From Thermomonospora echinospora (GTDB taxonomy: Bacteria; Actinomycetota; Actinomycetes; Streptosporangiales; Streptosporangiaceae), in NCBI RefSeq assembly GCF_900108175.1, contig NZ_FNVO01000018.1:95619-159618 (forward strand): 64,000 nt of DNA. Reading direction: 5' to 3'. The notes below the pieces were generated by a model, which was not told the origin of the DNA, made no database searches, and saw nothing but the letters and a program-made list of their open reading frames with translations. The position numbers and the translations under genes are program-made. This document shows positions 16,970-25,323 of this stretch, piece by piece; position 1 is the stretch's first letter; each line of letters begins with the position of its first letter.

Positions 16970-17851
16970 TCACCGGTGGCCCCGCTCCGCCCCGCCGGTG
17001 TCCTCGGCGCGGCGGAGCAGGACGAACATGCCCTGCTGGCGGAAGAACTCGCGGGTGCGGGGCGGGCTGACGGTCCAGATGGCGCGCATCAGCGGGGGCT
17101 CGCGGCGCAGCCGCCTGCGCTCCACCCACGAGGAGCGCACATCGACCGGCTCCCAGCCCAGCGGCCGGAAGAACGCCGCGCCCTCCTGCGGGACGAACCG
17201 CAGACTCGCCTCCGCCCGCTCCATTCGGCGGCCGGCGATCTTCTTGGCGACCTGGACGAACAGCGGGCCGATCATGTCCAGCGCCCACCATCGCAGGGCG
17301 GGCCGCTCGGCGAGATCGCGGGCGAGCCCGGTCACGTCGTCGGCGTCCAGGTAGGCGATCAGGCCCTCGCACACCACCAGCACCGGCGGCCCCCCGGACA
17401 CCTCGTCCAGCAGCCGGCGGCGCGCCGCCGCGTCGCTCAGGTCGACGCGCGCCCGGGTCAGCCGGCAGCGCGGCCGGGCGTCGGCCAGCACCTGCTCCTT
17501 GTGGTCGAGGATGCCGGGCAGGTCGGCCTCGACCCAGTCCAGGTCCTCGGGCAGATCCAGCCGGTACGGGCGGGTGTCCAGCCCGGCGCCCAGGTTCAGC
17601 ACGCGGCCGACGCCCTCCTCCCGGACCATCCGGGTGATCAGCTCGTCGTACACGGCGGTCCGGGCGACTACCCCGGAGGAGATGATCCGCAGTTGCGCGC
17701 CGGTCGCCAGCCGACTGCCGCGCTCGCCCGCCAGCGCCTCGGCGTACGGGTCGCGGAACAGCGGGTCGCGCCGTGCCGACTCCCGGGCCCGCACCACCGC
17801 CGCGACCAGCGCGGTGTCCGAGACGTCCCGCAACGTCACCGCATCGTCCAT
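16970..17851 (-). CDS. Class I SAM-dependent methyltransferase, PPM/LCMT family
   Basis: 293 residues of the leucine carboxyl methyltransferase (PF04072-type) family common in actinobacteria and mycobacteria. SDTALVAAVVRARESARRDP and DPYAEALAG open the domain; VLNLGAGLDTRPYRL is motif I; WVEADLPGILDHKEQVL and VVCEGLIAYLDADDV follow in the expected order. Actinobacterial members modify polyketides or unknown small molecules rather than protein. Start ATG at 17851. It lies 68 bp downstream of the kinase start and is in the same direction, so it could be transcribed ahead of the kinase gene. The open frame continues upstream without codon support. Confidence 0.88.
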   Translation of the reverse strand: MDDAVTLRDVSDTALVAAVVRARESARRDPLFRDPYAEALAGERGSRLATGAQLRIISSGVVARTAVYDELITRMVREEGVGRVLNLGAGLDTRPYRLDLPEDLDWVEADLPGILDHKEQVLADARPRCRLTRARVDLSDAAARRRLLDEVSGGPPVLVVCEGLIAYLDADDVTGLARDLAERPALRWWALDMIGPLFVQVAKKIAGRRMERAEASLRFVPQEGAAFFRPLGWEPVDVRSSWVERRRLRREPPLMRAIWTVSPPRTREFFRQQGMFVLLRRAEDTGGAERGHR

Positions 17852-18360
17852 GCCACCACCACTCTCCGGCCCACCGGCGCCCGAACGAAGATCCGGACAT
17901 CGTTTCAGGCCGCCCGGCGGAGAACCTGCCCCGCACCGACAAACCCCGCCGGAACTTCGTGCCGGAGCTGACTTGACTTCCCCTCCGCCGGGCCCCCTCG
18001 TCGCGGGCCGGCGGCATGTCGCCGGACGTCCGGAAGACACCCGGAAGGCGCTCTGCGACCGCCACCGGCGCAATGCACGGCGGCCGAACGGACGGAATCC
18101 GGCGATCCGGTTACCCGGAACTGACCCGGTACATCACGAGTCTTGAACAGCCCATTCCATAATCGCCCAATAAGTCCGCTACGCTCGAAAGCGTAGATTT
18201 CATCTACTTCGGGGGGTTGTGGACGGATGACGGAGCGCGTTCGCCAAACGCGCGAAATACACCGTCTCCGCCACAGGGGCGCGAAAGAGAGCGTCGCCCG
18301 ATATGCGTGTCTTTTCGCCCCAGACCAAGACGCTCCCCCGCAACCGATCAGGAGGCGCAG
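17852..18360. other. 509-bp intergenic region upstream of the secreted peptide gene
   Basis: No supported gene. The stretch 18130–18240 is relatively AT-rich and holds nested hairpins: TACGCT-CGAA-AGCGTA (18180–18195) and the alternative GTAGA-TTTCA-TCTAC (18193–18207), then a run of six G. CATAAT at 18158–18163 looks like a -10 element, but I find no -35 at good spacing. It probably carries the promoter and 5' leader of the small gene at 18361. Confidence 0.5.
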
Positions 18361-18612
18361 ATGAACATGAAACGACTGGCAGCAACCGGTATCGCCGCCG
18401 TCGCTCTCAGCGGTGGCCTGCTGACCGCAGCGCCCGCCATGGCGCAGACCACGTACGCCGTCCAGCCCGCCAGTCCCTCGACCGTCACCAGCTGGGACAG
18501 CTGCGGCTGGGACAGCTGCGGCTTCGACAGCTTCGATAGCTTCGATAGCTTCGACAGCTGGAGCTACAGCGACTGGGGCTGGGACGACTGGGGCTGGGAC
18601 GACTGCTGGTGA
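18361..18612 (+). CDS. Small secreted Trp/Asp/Ser/Cys-rich peptide, function unknown
   Basis: 83 residues. An N-terminal signal peptide (MKRLA, hydrophobic stretch, APAMA cleavage site near residue 28) is followed by an exported part of about 55 residues with no Lys or Arg. After a short Thr/Pro/Ser segment it becomes a low-complexity run of SWDSCGW, FDS repeats and WGWDD repeats with three Cys, the last next to the C-terminal Trp. The repeats are also near-identical at DNA level (18522–18560). The ribosome site AGGAGG at 18350–18355 is excellent. I recognise no family; a metal-binding, aggregating or precursor peptide are all possible. A strong terminator follows. Confidence 0.8.
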   Translation: MNMKRLAATGIAAVALSGGLLTAAPAMAQTTYAVQPASPSTVTSWDSCGWDSCGFDSFDSFDSFDSWSYSDWGWDDWGWDDCW

Positions 18613-18734
18613 CGTCCCGCACTCCGGCGGACCGCACCGCTCCACGCTCCCGCGCTCTCGGGTGAGAGCCGGAACGGGATCGGTGTGACCGGCCCACCGG
18701 CAACGTGATCTCCGGCCCTGCGCCGGGGCACGGC

Positions 18735-18762
18735 AAAAGGCCACCGCTCGCGGTGGCCTTTT
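18735..18762 (+). terminator. Rho-independent terminator after the secreted peptide gene
   Basis: AAAAGGCCACCG (18735–18746) pairs perfectly with CGGTGGCCTTTT (18751–18762) around a CTCG loop, a 12-bp stem ending in four T. It is 122 bp past the stop at 18612 and would work on either strand. Confidence 0.9.
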
Positions 18763-18840
18763 GTCCGCCGGTCGGTGCTTGCGGACCACCGCACCATAGG
18801 CGTCGGGCCCGGTCCTGCCGATATCGACGACGTCCGGGCG

Positions 18841-19034
18841 TCACCGGATGATCGGCACCAGGTCCGGATCCACCATTTCCAGGCTCTCGAAGCACCGGCG
18901 AGTCGCCCGGGAGTGCACAGCGGATAGGGCAGCGCTCCGTTTTCCACGAATTTGCCCGCACTTTCCACCACGCCGTCGCCGCTCGCGGTACCGTCCCCCA
19001 CCACCAGAGGGCCCCCGGACGAAACGACGTTCAT
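18841..19034 (-). pseudogene. Remnant of an S-adenosyl methyltransferase (DUF574-like), frameshifted
   Basis: On the minus strand two frames together read like the C-terminal part of the actinobacterial SAM-methyltransferase family PF04672. The first frame gives GPLVVGDGTASGDGVVESAG and then GALPYPL. After a shift of frame near 18915 the other gives TRRCFESLEMVDPDLVPIIR followed by a stop at 18841. The second part resembles the family's conserved F-F-x-G-L-E-L-V-x-P-G-V-V ending. No start or SAM loop remains. I call it a decayed fragment; the match is from memory of the family, so confidence is moderate. Confidence 0.45.
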
Positions 19035-19254
19035 CACCCGGGCACGCCGAAACACATTTCCGCGAAATCCTTGCCGTATCCAAGGACGCCCATGAACATC
19101 ACCGCGACGGGGACCGAATCACCGGCCGTCCCGGGTCCTCCCGCGGTCGCACGGCGGGTTCGCCGGGCCGATCGGCACGTCGCGGCCGATCACTGGAGGA
19201 CGCTTCCGACCGGCCGATCGTGGTCGGGCGCGGGCGCCGCCCATGCCGCTCACC

Positions 19255-19306
19255 TTGACTTGCAACCTTTTGGTTGCCTATCCTAAAAAGGCAACCATGA
19301 GGTTGC
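19255..19306 (+). promoter_or_regulatory. Promoter and twin ArsR-type operators
   Basis: TTGACT (19255–19260) and TATCCT (19279–19284), 18 bp apart, form a sigma-70-like promoter. A palindrome GCAACC-N4-GGTTGC (19262–19277) fills the spacer, and a second identical one (19291–19306) lies 29 bp further, just before the ribosome site. Their position means a bound ArsR-type protein would block its own promoter. Confidence 0.85.
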
Positions 19307-19324
19307 ATAACTGGTGGGAGGCTC

Positions 19325-20128
19325 ATGGACGCGGTGTTCAAGGCGCTGGCCGACCCCAGCCGGCGCCGGCTGCTGGACCTGCTGAACGCCCGCAACGGCC
19401 AGAGCCTGCGGGAGCTGTGCGCCGAGCTGGACATGAGCCGGCAGGCGGTGACCAAGCACCTGGCCGTACTGGAGGCGGCCGGGCTGGTGACCGTTGTGCG
19501 GTGCGGCCGGCAGCGGCTGCACCACCTCAACGCCGCGCCGATCAACGACATCGCCGAACGCTGGATCGGCCGGTACGACCGCGAGCGGGCGCGCGCGCTC
19601 GCCGACCTCAAACGAGTGCTGGAGGACGAGCCGATGGACAGGCCCTCATTCGTCTACACCACCTACATCAGGACCACTCCGGAAAGGCTCTGGCAGGCGC
19701 TCACCGACCCCGCCTTCACCCGGCGCTACTGGGGCGGCACGGCCCTGCGGTCGGACTGGCGGACCGGCTCGCCGGTGCTGTGGCAGATGGGCCCCGGCCA
19801 GGAGTTCCGCGACATGGGCCAGGTGGTGCTCGAAGCCGACCCGTACCGCAGGCTCTCCTACAGCTGGCACCACTTCCAGCCGGAGCACGCCGAGCTGTTC
19901 GGCTGGACGGAGGAGGAGTTCGCCGAGCAGGTCAAGGAGCGGCGCAGCAAGGTCACCTTCGATCTCGAGCCCGCCGGCGAGGTGGTCAGGCTGACGGTCG
20001 TCCACGACGACTTCGACCCCGGCAGCGAGATGCTCAAGGCGGTCAGTAACGGCTGGCCGGAGCTGCTGGCGAGCCTGAAGACCCTGCTGGAGACCGGCGA
20101 CCCCCTCCCCGAGGCCGTCGCGCACTGA
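19325..20128 (+). CDS. ArsR-type regulator fused to an SRPBCC (AHSA1-like) domain
   Basis: 267 residues. The N-terminal 1–95 is an ArsR winged helix (FKALADPSRRRLLDLL, LDMSRQAVTKHLAVLEAAGL as recognition helix) with no metal-binding cysteine pair. From about residue 103 an SRPBCC fold follows: YIRTTPERLWQALTDPAFTRRYWGGT, a hydrophobic-ligand cavity, and the closing helix GWPELLASLKTLLETG. In related systems these are separate neighbouring genes, so the fusion suggests the ligand pocket directly controls DNA binding. The promoter carries two GCAACC/GGTTGC palindromes, implying autorepression. Confidence 0.93.
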   Translation: MDAVFKALADPSRRRLLDLLNARNGQSLRELCAELDMSRQAVTKHLAVLEAAGLVTVVRCGRQRLHHLNAAPINDIAERWIGRYDRERARALADLKRVLEDEPMDRPSFVYTTYIRTTPERLWQALTDPAFTRRYWGGTALRSDWRTGSPVLWQMGPGQEFRDMGQVVLEADPYRRLSYSWHHFQPEHAELFGWTEEEFAEQVKERRSKVTFDLEPAGEVVRLTVVHDDFDPGSEMLKAVSNGWPELLASLKTLLETGDPLPEAVAH

Positions 20129-20134
20129 GGGCGC

Positions 20135-20160
20135 CGCCCCCGGCGACGTCGCCGGGGGCG
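20135..20160. terminator. 26-bp perfect palindrome hairpin
   Basis: CGCCCCCGGCGAC followed at once by GTCGCCGGGGGCG (20135–20160), seven bases after the ArsR-fusion stop. It probably ends or attenuates transcription before the VOC gene. Confidence 0.6.
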
Positions 20161-20261
20161 GGGTTTGCACGGTGCGGCACCGAGCAGGGTGGACGAGGGG
20201 GCCGCGCCGCCCGCAGGACCCGCACAACGGTGCGCGGACACCACGACCAGCAAGGACGCCC

Positions 20262-20630
20262 ATGCCGATCCAGCTCAGCCGCATCGTCGTCTTCGCCCGG
20301 GACAAGCGCGAGTCCGCTCGTTTCCTGGCCGACCTGCTCGGCCTGGACGAACCAAAGTCCGTCGGTGCCTTCACCGCCGTGCGGCTGGGCGACGGCGTCA
20401 CGCTGCACTACGCCCAACCGGGGGCGGACTTCCCCAGGCAGCGCTACACCTTCCTGGTCGGTGACGCCGACTTCGACTCGATCTTCGCCCGGATCCGCGA
20501 GTGGGGCCTGCCCTACTGGGCCGATCCGTACCGCCGCCGCATGGGCGAACTCGACACCCAGGGCGGCGGCCGGCGGCTGTACCTCGACGACCCCTCCGGC
20601 CACGGCCTGGAGATCACCACCCGTCTCTGA
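20262..20630 (+). CDS. VOC (glyoxalase/bleomycin resistance) family protein
   Basis: 122 residues with the paired beta-alpha-beta-beta-beta modules of the vicinal oxygen chelate fold: SRIVVFARDKRESARFLADLLGL at the start and GGGRRLYLDDPSGHGLEITTR at the end. Metal-ligand positions include the His in VTLHYAQ and the C-terminal Glu. Reaction unknown. Start ATG at 20262 with AAGGACG upstream; the frame reaches 20172 without support. It may be read through from the ArsR–SRPBCC gene, with which VOC and AHSA1-type genes are often associated. Confidence 0.85.
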   Translation: MPIQLSRIVVFARDKRESARFLADLLGLDEPKSVGAFTAVRLGDGVTLHYAQPGADFPRQRYTFLVGDADFDSIFARIREWGLPYWADPYRRRMGELDTQGGGRRLYLDDPSGHGLEITTRL

Positions 20631-20668
20631 GGGGCGGACCCCACCGGATCCGCCCGCGCCGTCAGGGG

Positions 20669-23047
20669 TCAGCCGACGGGTTCGAGGCTGCGGGGCTCCT
20701 TGACGAGGGAGACCTTGCCGGGCCCGGCGTCCTGCGGCGGGGACGCGGCACGCCGGCTCCCGCCGGGAAACCACCAGTTGGCATGGCCGAGCAGGCTCAT
20801 CAGGGCCGGGACGAGGACGAGGCGGACGATGGTGGCGTCCACCGCGACGGCCACTGCCAGGCCCAGCGCCATCATCTTGACGGTCGGGTCGGGCTGCGGC
20901 ACGAAGCTCACGAAGACGAAGATCATGATCAGTGCGGCCGAGGTGATCAGGCGGGCGGTGGCGCCGATGCCGGTCACCACGCTGCCGTGCGGATCGCCGG
21001 TGCGGTCGTACTCCTCCTTGATCCGCGACAGCAGGAAGACCTCGTAGTCCATGGACAGCCCGAAGATCAGGGCGAACATGAACAGCGGGATGAACGACAC
21101 GATCGGCACGGCCTGGTCGGCGCCGAACAGCTGGATCCCCCAGCCCCACTGGAAGACGGCGGTGACCACGCCGTAGGAGGCCCCGATGGATAGCAGGTTC
21201 ATCAGCGCGGCCTTGACCGGCACCATGATCGCGCGGAACGCGACGACCAGCAGCAGCAACGCGACGATCACCACCGCGACGACGACGACCGGCATCCGGC
21301 CGCCGACCGTGTCGGCCAGGTCGATGATCGCCGGGTTCTCGCCGCCCAGGTAGACCTCGGCGCCGGGGTGGGCCGCGGCGACGGCGGGGAGCTCGGTGGC
21401 GCGCAGCCGGTGCACCAGGTCGGTGGTGGCCTGGACGTGCGGGGCGGTGCGCGGGATGACGGTGAGGATCGCGGTGTCGCCGGCGACGACCGGATCTCCG
21501 ACGAACGCGACGCCGGGCACCTCGGTGACGGCCTGTTTGAGCTCCTGCCCCAGCAGGACGGCGTCCCTGTTCGGCTTCTTGGCCGGGTCGGGCGCGCCCT
21601 TGACCGGCGGGGCGGCGGCGTCCGGCCCACCGCCGGGCGCGGCGGTGGCCGCCGGCGGGGCCTGCGGAGCGGTGAGGCCGGTCAGCCCGGCCGGGCCCTC
21701 GACCGCGGGGACACGGTCCTCGGATCCGCTCTCGGACCCGCTCCCGGACCCGGCGGGACTGCCGGGGACCCGCGCCACGACGACCCACGGGCTGTAGTGC
21801 CCCGCGCCGAACTCCTCGGCGACGGTGTCGTACGCCTGCCGAGCCGACATCGACGGGGCCGAGGTGCTGTCAGCCATCACGCCGAAGCGCAGGTCCAGCG
21901 TGGGCAGGGCGAAGACCAGCAGGACGAGCGTGGCCCCGATGGCGTAGGGCCAGGCGTGCCGGTCGACGTGCCGGCCCCAGCGCGCCCAGCGGTCGCCGGA
22001 GCGGTCCGGGCGGACGCGGGGCAGCGTGTAGCGGTCGATGCGAGTACCGATCGCGCCGAGGACGGCCGGCAGCAGGGTGAGCGCCGCCACCACCATCAGC
22101 GCGACGGTGAGCGCGGACGCGATCCCGATCCGGCCAACGAACGTGATGCCGGACAGGAACAGCCCGCAGATGGCGAACACGACGGTGCCGCCGGCGAAGA
22201 CCACCGCATGGCCGGAGTGCGCCATCGCCCGGCCCACCGCCGTCTCGACGTCGTCCCCCTCGGCGAGCTGCTGCCGGTAGCGGGTGACGATGAACAGGGC
22301 GTAGTCGATGCCCGCGCCCAGCCCGAGCATGGCGGCCACCATCGGCGCGAGGGGGTGGATCTCCAGCACCGAGGCGCCGAAGTGGATGAGCGAGTAGGCG
22401 ACGGCCAGCGCGCACAGCGACACCAGGATCGGCACGCAGGCGGCCAGGTAGGAGCCGAACGCCAGCAGCAGCACCAGCAGTGCCATGATCAGCCCGGCGG
22501 CCTCCCCGGGCCCCCCGTGGGGCTGGTTGAGCAGCATCGAGACGATGCCGCCGAACTCCACGTCCAGCCCGGCCATCCGGGCCGGTTCGACCGCCTGGTC
22601 GAGCCGGGCGAGGTCGGCGGCGCCGACGTCGCCCATCGTGCCCTTGAGGAAGACCCGCACCACCACGGCCCGGTCGCTCTTCAGCCCGCCCATGCCCTGG
22701 ACGTAGGGGTTCTCCACGTAGCCGACCCGGTCGAGCCGGCCGATGTTCTCGATGGCCTCGCCGACGCCGAGCGCCACCCGCCAGTCGCCGGGGGCGGCCG
22801 CGCCGGGCCCCGGCCGGGCGGCGAACACCACGGTGGTGGTGGGGCCGGTCATGGCCGGGAAGTCCTGGCCGAGGGCGTCCACGGCCCGCTGGGTCTCGGT
22901 GCCGGGCAGGCTGGACTGCTGGACGAACACGCCGCCCTGGGTCAGCCCCAGGAAGCCGATGCCGAGGATCGCGGCGATCCACAGCTCGAAGACCGTCCGC
23001 CGCCGCCGGACGCACCAGCGTCCGAGCCCCTCCAGAGCGCGCGCCAT
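20669..23047 (-). CDS. MMPL family (RND-type) membrane transporter
   Basis: About 792 residues, a two-fold repeated architecture of one TM, a large extracellular loop and a five-TM bundle, as in MmpL/ActII-3 exporters. Signatures are GLGAGIDYALFIVTRYRQQL in the first half and FGLSMDYEVFLLSRIKEEY in the second, each with the proton-relay Asp–Tyr pair. The second extracellular loop has a Gly/Pro/Ala/Ser-rich insertion (about residues 425–495). Likely exports a lipid or hydrophobic compound. Start could be the ATG at 23047 (MARALEGL) or 23074 (MHRTV); neither has a ribosome site. Divergent from a TetR gene that probably controls it. Confidence 0.93.
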   Translation of the reverse strand: MARALEGLGRWCVRRRRTVFELWIAAILGIGFLGLTQGGVFVQQSSLPGTETQRAVDALGQDFPAMTGPTTTVVFAARPGPGAAAPGDWRVALGVGEAIENIGRLDRVGYVENPYVQGMGGLKSDRAVVVRVFLKGTMGDVGAADLARLDQAVEPARMAGLDVEFGGIVSMLLNQPHGGPGEAAGLIMALLVLLLAFGSYLAACVPILVSLCALAVAYSLIHFGASVLEIHPLAPMVAAMLGLGAGIDYALFIVTRYRQQLAEGDDVETAVGRAMAHSGHAVVFAGGTVVFAICGLFLSGITFVGRIGIASALTVALMVVAALTLLPAVLGAIGTRIDRYTLPRVRPDRSGDRWARWGRHVDRHAWPYAIGATLVLLVFALPTLDLRFGVMADSTSAPSMSARQAYDTVAEEFGAGHYSPWVVVARVPGSPAGSGSGSESGSEDRVPAVEGPAGLTGLTAPQAPPAATAAPGGGPDAAAPPVKGAPDPAKKPNRDAVLLGQELKQAVTEVPGVAFVGDPVVAGDTAILTVIPRTAPHVQATTDLVHRLRATELPAVAAAHPGAEVYLGGENPAIIDLADTVGGRMPVVVVAVVIVALLLLVVAFRAIMVPVKAALMNLLSIGASYGVVTAVFQWGWGIQLFGADQAVPIVSFIPLFMFALIFGLSMDYEVFLLSRIKEEYDRTGDPHGSVVTGIGATARLITSAALIMIFVFVSFVPQPDPTVKMMALGLAVAVAVDATIVRLVLVPALMSLLGHANWWFPGGSRRAASPPQDAGPGKVSLVKEPRSLEPVG

Positions 23048-23070
23048 GACGGCAGGAAACACCGTGCGAT

Positions 23071-23097
23071 GCAATTCTGCAATAGCTGCAAGTTTGC
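23071..23097. promoter_or_regulatory. Possible TetR operator repeats
   Basis: GCAATTCTGC (23071–23080) and GCAAGTTTGC (23088–23097) are two copies of GCA-N4-TGC spaced 17 bp, with several further TGCA steps between. They lie between the divergent MMPL and tetR starts. That the adjacent TetR binds them is inference. Confidence 0.45.
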
Positions 23098-23118
23098 ATT
23101 CGTGTTACCGTAAGTGAT

Positions 23119-23748
23119 ATGCATCACCTCCGGACTCCGGGGCTGCGCGAGCGCAAGAAGCGGCGTACCCGGCAGGCCCTGGCCACCGCCGCGCTGCGGC
23201 TGTTCGCCGAGCGGGGGTACGAGGAGACGACGATCGCCGACATCGCGGCCGCCGCCGAGGTGTCCCCGCGCACGTTCTTCGCCTACTTCCCCAGCAAGGA
23301 GGACGTGATCTTCGCCGAGATCGACGACCGGCTGGCCGAGGTGCGCGACCGGCTGGCCCGCCGTACGCCCGGCGAGACCACCCTGGAGGCGATCCGGCAG
23401 AGCGTGGTGAACGTGCTGGAGGCGCTGGTCAACGAGCACGGCGAGTACGGCGCGGTACAGGTCCGGCTCGTCCTGGAGCGGCCCGCGCTGCAGGCCCGCG
23501 CCCTGCAGCGCATCCACCAGACCCAGCAGGAGGTCGCGCTGCGGATCCGCGACCTGTGCCCGGCCCTCGACGAGATCGACGCGGTGATCGTGTCCGGCAT
23601 CGCGGTCGGCGCCATGCAGTCGGTGCTGACCCACTGCCGCCAGCACGGGCTGGACCCCGGCACCACCCGCGCCGCCCTGGACCGCGCCCTGATGATCATG
23701 GAAAGCGGGCTGGGCGCCGTCCCGGCCCTCAACGAGCCGGGCCGGTGA
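23119..23748 (+). CDS. TetR family transcriptional regulator
   Basis: 209 residues. The N-terminal HTH is RQALATAALRLFAERGYEETTIADIAAAAEVSPRTFFAYFPSKEDV split over about residues 18–60, with TFFAYFPSKED the recognition helix and its cap. The C-terminal all-helical ligand domain is divergent, as usual. The ATG has no Shine-Dalgarno site and follows an AT-richer stretch, so the mRNA may be leaderless. Divergent from the MMPL exporter, with shared repeats; most likely it represses that gene. Confidence 0.93.
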   Translation: MHHLRTPGLRERKKRRTRQALATAALRLFAERGYEETTIADIAAAAEVSPRTFFAYFPSKEDVIFAEIDDRLAEVRDRLARRTPGETTLEAIRQSVVNVLEALVNEHGEYGAVQVRLVLERPALQARALQRIHQTQQEVALRIRDLCPALDEIDAVIVSGIAVGAMQSVLTHCRQHGLDPGTTRAALDRALMIMESGLGAVPALNEPGR

Positions 23749-23998
23749 ACGCACGCCCCGTCCCGGCGGTGTCACGCGAACGGGCGGCCATCGGCCGCCT
23801 CCTGGATAAAATGCCGACTTGTCGAGGATGACCCCGCGAGCCCCGGATCAGGACGACGGCATCCCAATCGGGTAGCGATTGGCCGTCGAGTCCGAATCGA
23901 CCGGTACGCCCGCGGCGGGTTTCCCCATACTCGTCACTCTGAGCCGGGCCCCTGTCCGGTTCCGTGGTTCGCGGTCGATTCATGGAGGGCGTTCGGCG

Positions 23999-24814
23999 GT
24001 GCCCCGACTCGTCTGGTGTGCCTTCGCGGCGCTGCTCCTGCTCTGCAGCTGTACCAGCTCACAGGCGTCCGAGCCGCGCAGGACCGCGCGGCCCAAGACC
24101 GAGCCGGCCCGGCCGCACGTCCCGGTGGTGTTCATGCTCGGCGACAGCTACACCGCGGGCATCACCAGCGTGCCGCCCGAACAGACCTACGCCGGCGAGA
24201 CCGCCCGCCGGCTGGGCTGGCAGGTCGTCATCGCCGGATACGCCGGCACCGGCTTCGTGTCGCGCGGCAGAATCGGCAAGGACTTCGCCGCGCTGTACGA
24301 GGCCCAGCTGGCGTGGCGGCCCGCCCCCGACATGGTGGTGGTCTCCGGCGGGCACAACGACGTCTACTACCCCTACCGGGTGGGGCCGGCCGCCAACCGG
24401 CTGCTGACCACCATCAAGAGCCGCTGGCCCAAGACCCATGTGGTGCTGGTCGGGCCGCTGTGGGGCGGCGACCCCCCGCCGCAGGCGCTGCGCGTGCGCG
24501 ACACCCTGCGCGGTACCGCCGCGACGCTGCAGGTGCCGTTCATCGACCCGCTGGCCGAACGCTGGATCACCGGGAACATCCACCGCCGGACCGGCAACGC
24601 CCGGCGGTTCATCCTCCGGGACGGCACGCACCCCACGGCGGCCGGCAACCGCCATATCGCCGAACGGCTCGTCGCCGGCCTGCGCGCCCGGGGCCTGGAG
24701 CGGCCCGCTCTCGGCAAGCCCGCGCGGCGGCCCGCCCAGCAGACCCCCGGCGCCGGACGGACGGCGAACGCCGAGGACCGGGACGACCTGAAGGAACTTC
24801 AGCGGCGACCCTGA
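23999..24814 (+). CDS. Secreted SGNH/GDSL hydrolase, probable lipoprotein
   Basis: 271 residues. A short basic start, a hydrophobic stretch and LLLCSC (Cys near residue 19) fit a lipoprotein signal. The mature part has the SGNH blocks: MLGDSYTAG with the nucleophile Ser, GYAGTGF, SGGHNDVYY with Gly/Asn, and DGTHPTAAGN with Asp and His of the triad. It probably deacylates a surface ester, but the substrate is unknown. I chose GTG at 23999 because GGAGGG lies at 23984–23989; the frame runs to 23879. The last 35 residues are a low-complexity polar tail. Confidence 0.88.
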   Translation: MPRLVWCAFAALLLLCSCTSSQASEPRRTARPKTEPARPHVPVVFMLGDSYTAGITSVPPEQTYAGETARRLGWQVVIAGYAGTGFVSRGRIGKDFAALYEAQLAWRPAPDMVVVSGGHNDVYYPYRVGPAANRLLTTIKSRWPKTHVVLVGPLWGGDPPPQALRVRDTLRGTAATLQVPFIDPLAERWITGNIHRRTGNARRFILRDGTHPTAAGNRHIAERLVAGLRARGLERPALGKPARRPAQQTPGAGRTANAEDRDDLKELQRRP

Positions 24815-24830
24815 GCAGTGGGCCGTCGGC

Positions 24831-25175
24831 TCACCAGGGGCCGTAGGGGCCCGAGCTGGACGAGCCGCCGCCGCGCTTACGGTACTGCCGGACCGCAGGC
24901 CGCACGTCGGCCAGGTAGATCGCGGCGACCAGGAACGCGGCGATGGGCAGGATCGACAGCAGGTGCAGCATGTTGACCGCGCCGCCCAGCCCGACCACGC
25001 ACGCCACCACCAGCAGGATCAGCCACAGGTTCTTGTTCTGCTTGTCGGCCGCCGCATAGGCCCCGGCCGGGGTCCGCAGTGCGTCGAACAGCGCCCACAG
25101 CTCGAACCCGAAGGCAATGATCGCCAGGAACCAGAAGAAGTAATTCAAACCTTGCGACACCGGAGACCACACCAC
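24831..25175 (-). CDS. DUF2516 family membrane protein
   Basis: About 114 residues with two or three membrane helices: LNYFFWFLAIIAFGFELWALF, then LWLILLVVACVVGLGG and LLSILPIAAFLVAAIYL. The middle motif DALRTPAGAYAAADKQNK is characteristic of actinobacterial DUF2516 proteins. Mycobacterium tuberculosis has, as I recall, a similar protein beside hbhA, matching the order here. Start uncertain: GTG codons at 25175 and 25172 fit the family; a TTG at 25238 gives a longer unlikely N-terminus. Function unknown. Confidence 0.8.
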   Translation of the reverse strand: MVWSPVSQGLNYFFWFLAIIAFGFELWALFDALRTPAGAYAAADKQNKNLWLILLVVACVVGLGGAVNMLHLLSILPIAAFLVAAIYLADVRPAVRQYRKRGGGSSSSGPYGPW

Positions 25176-25264
25176 TTTCGCTGAGCCGGTCGGCGCCGCG
25201 GCCCGACGCCCGAGGGATCTCCACTCCACCTTATTCAAGTCGGGCTACCGGCGGTGAGCGCGCG

Positions 25265-25297
25265 ACGGGCCCGGCCGGAGGTCCCGGCCGGGCCCGT
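25265..25297. terminator. Hairpin after the HbhA-like gene
   Basis: ACGGGCCCGGCCGG (25265–25278) pairs perfectly with CCGGCCGGGCCCGT (25284–25297) around a 5-base loop, 27 bp past the minus-strand stop at 25324. It separates the HbhA-like gene from DUF2516. Confidence 0.75.
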
Positions 25298-25323
25298 GCC
25301 CGAGGGCGCGTGCGCCCGGTGTG

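Noticed and set aside
18848..19258. 136-codon plus-strand frame before the ArsR gene
   Set aside because: Arg/Pro-rich, no ribosome site, overlaps the promoter and operators; the other strand reads better as a methyltransferase remnant.
20043..21788. Long 581-codon minus-strand frame overlapping the MMPL gene
   Set aside because: It runs in another frame of the MMPL transporter and gives an Arg/Gly/Pro-rich translation without motifs.
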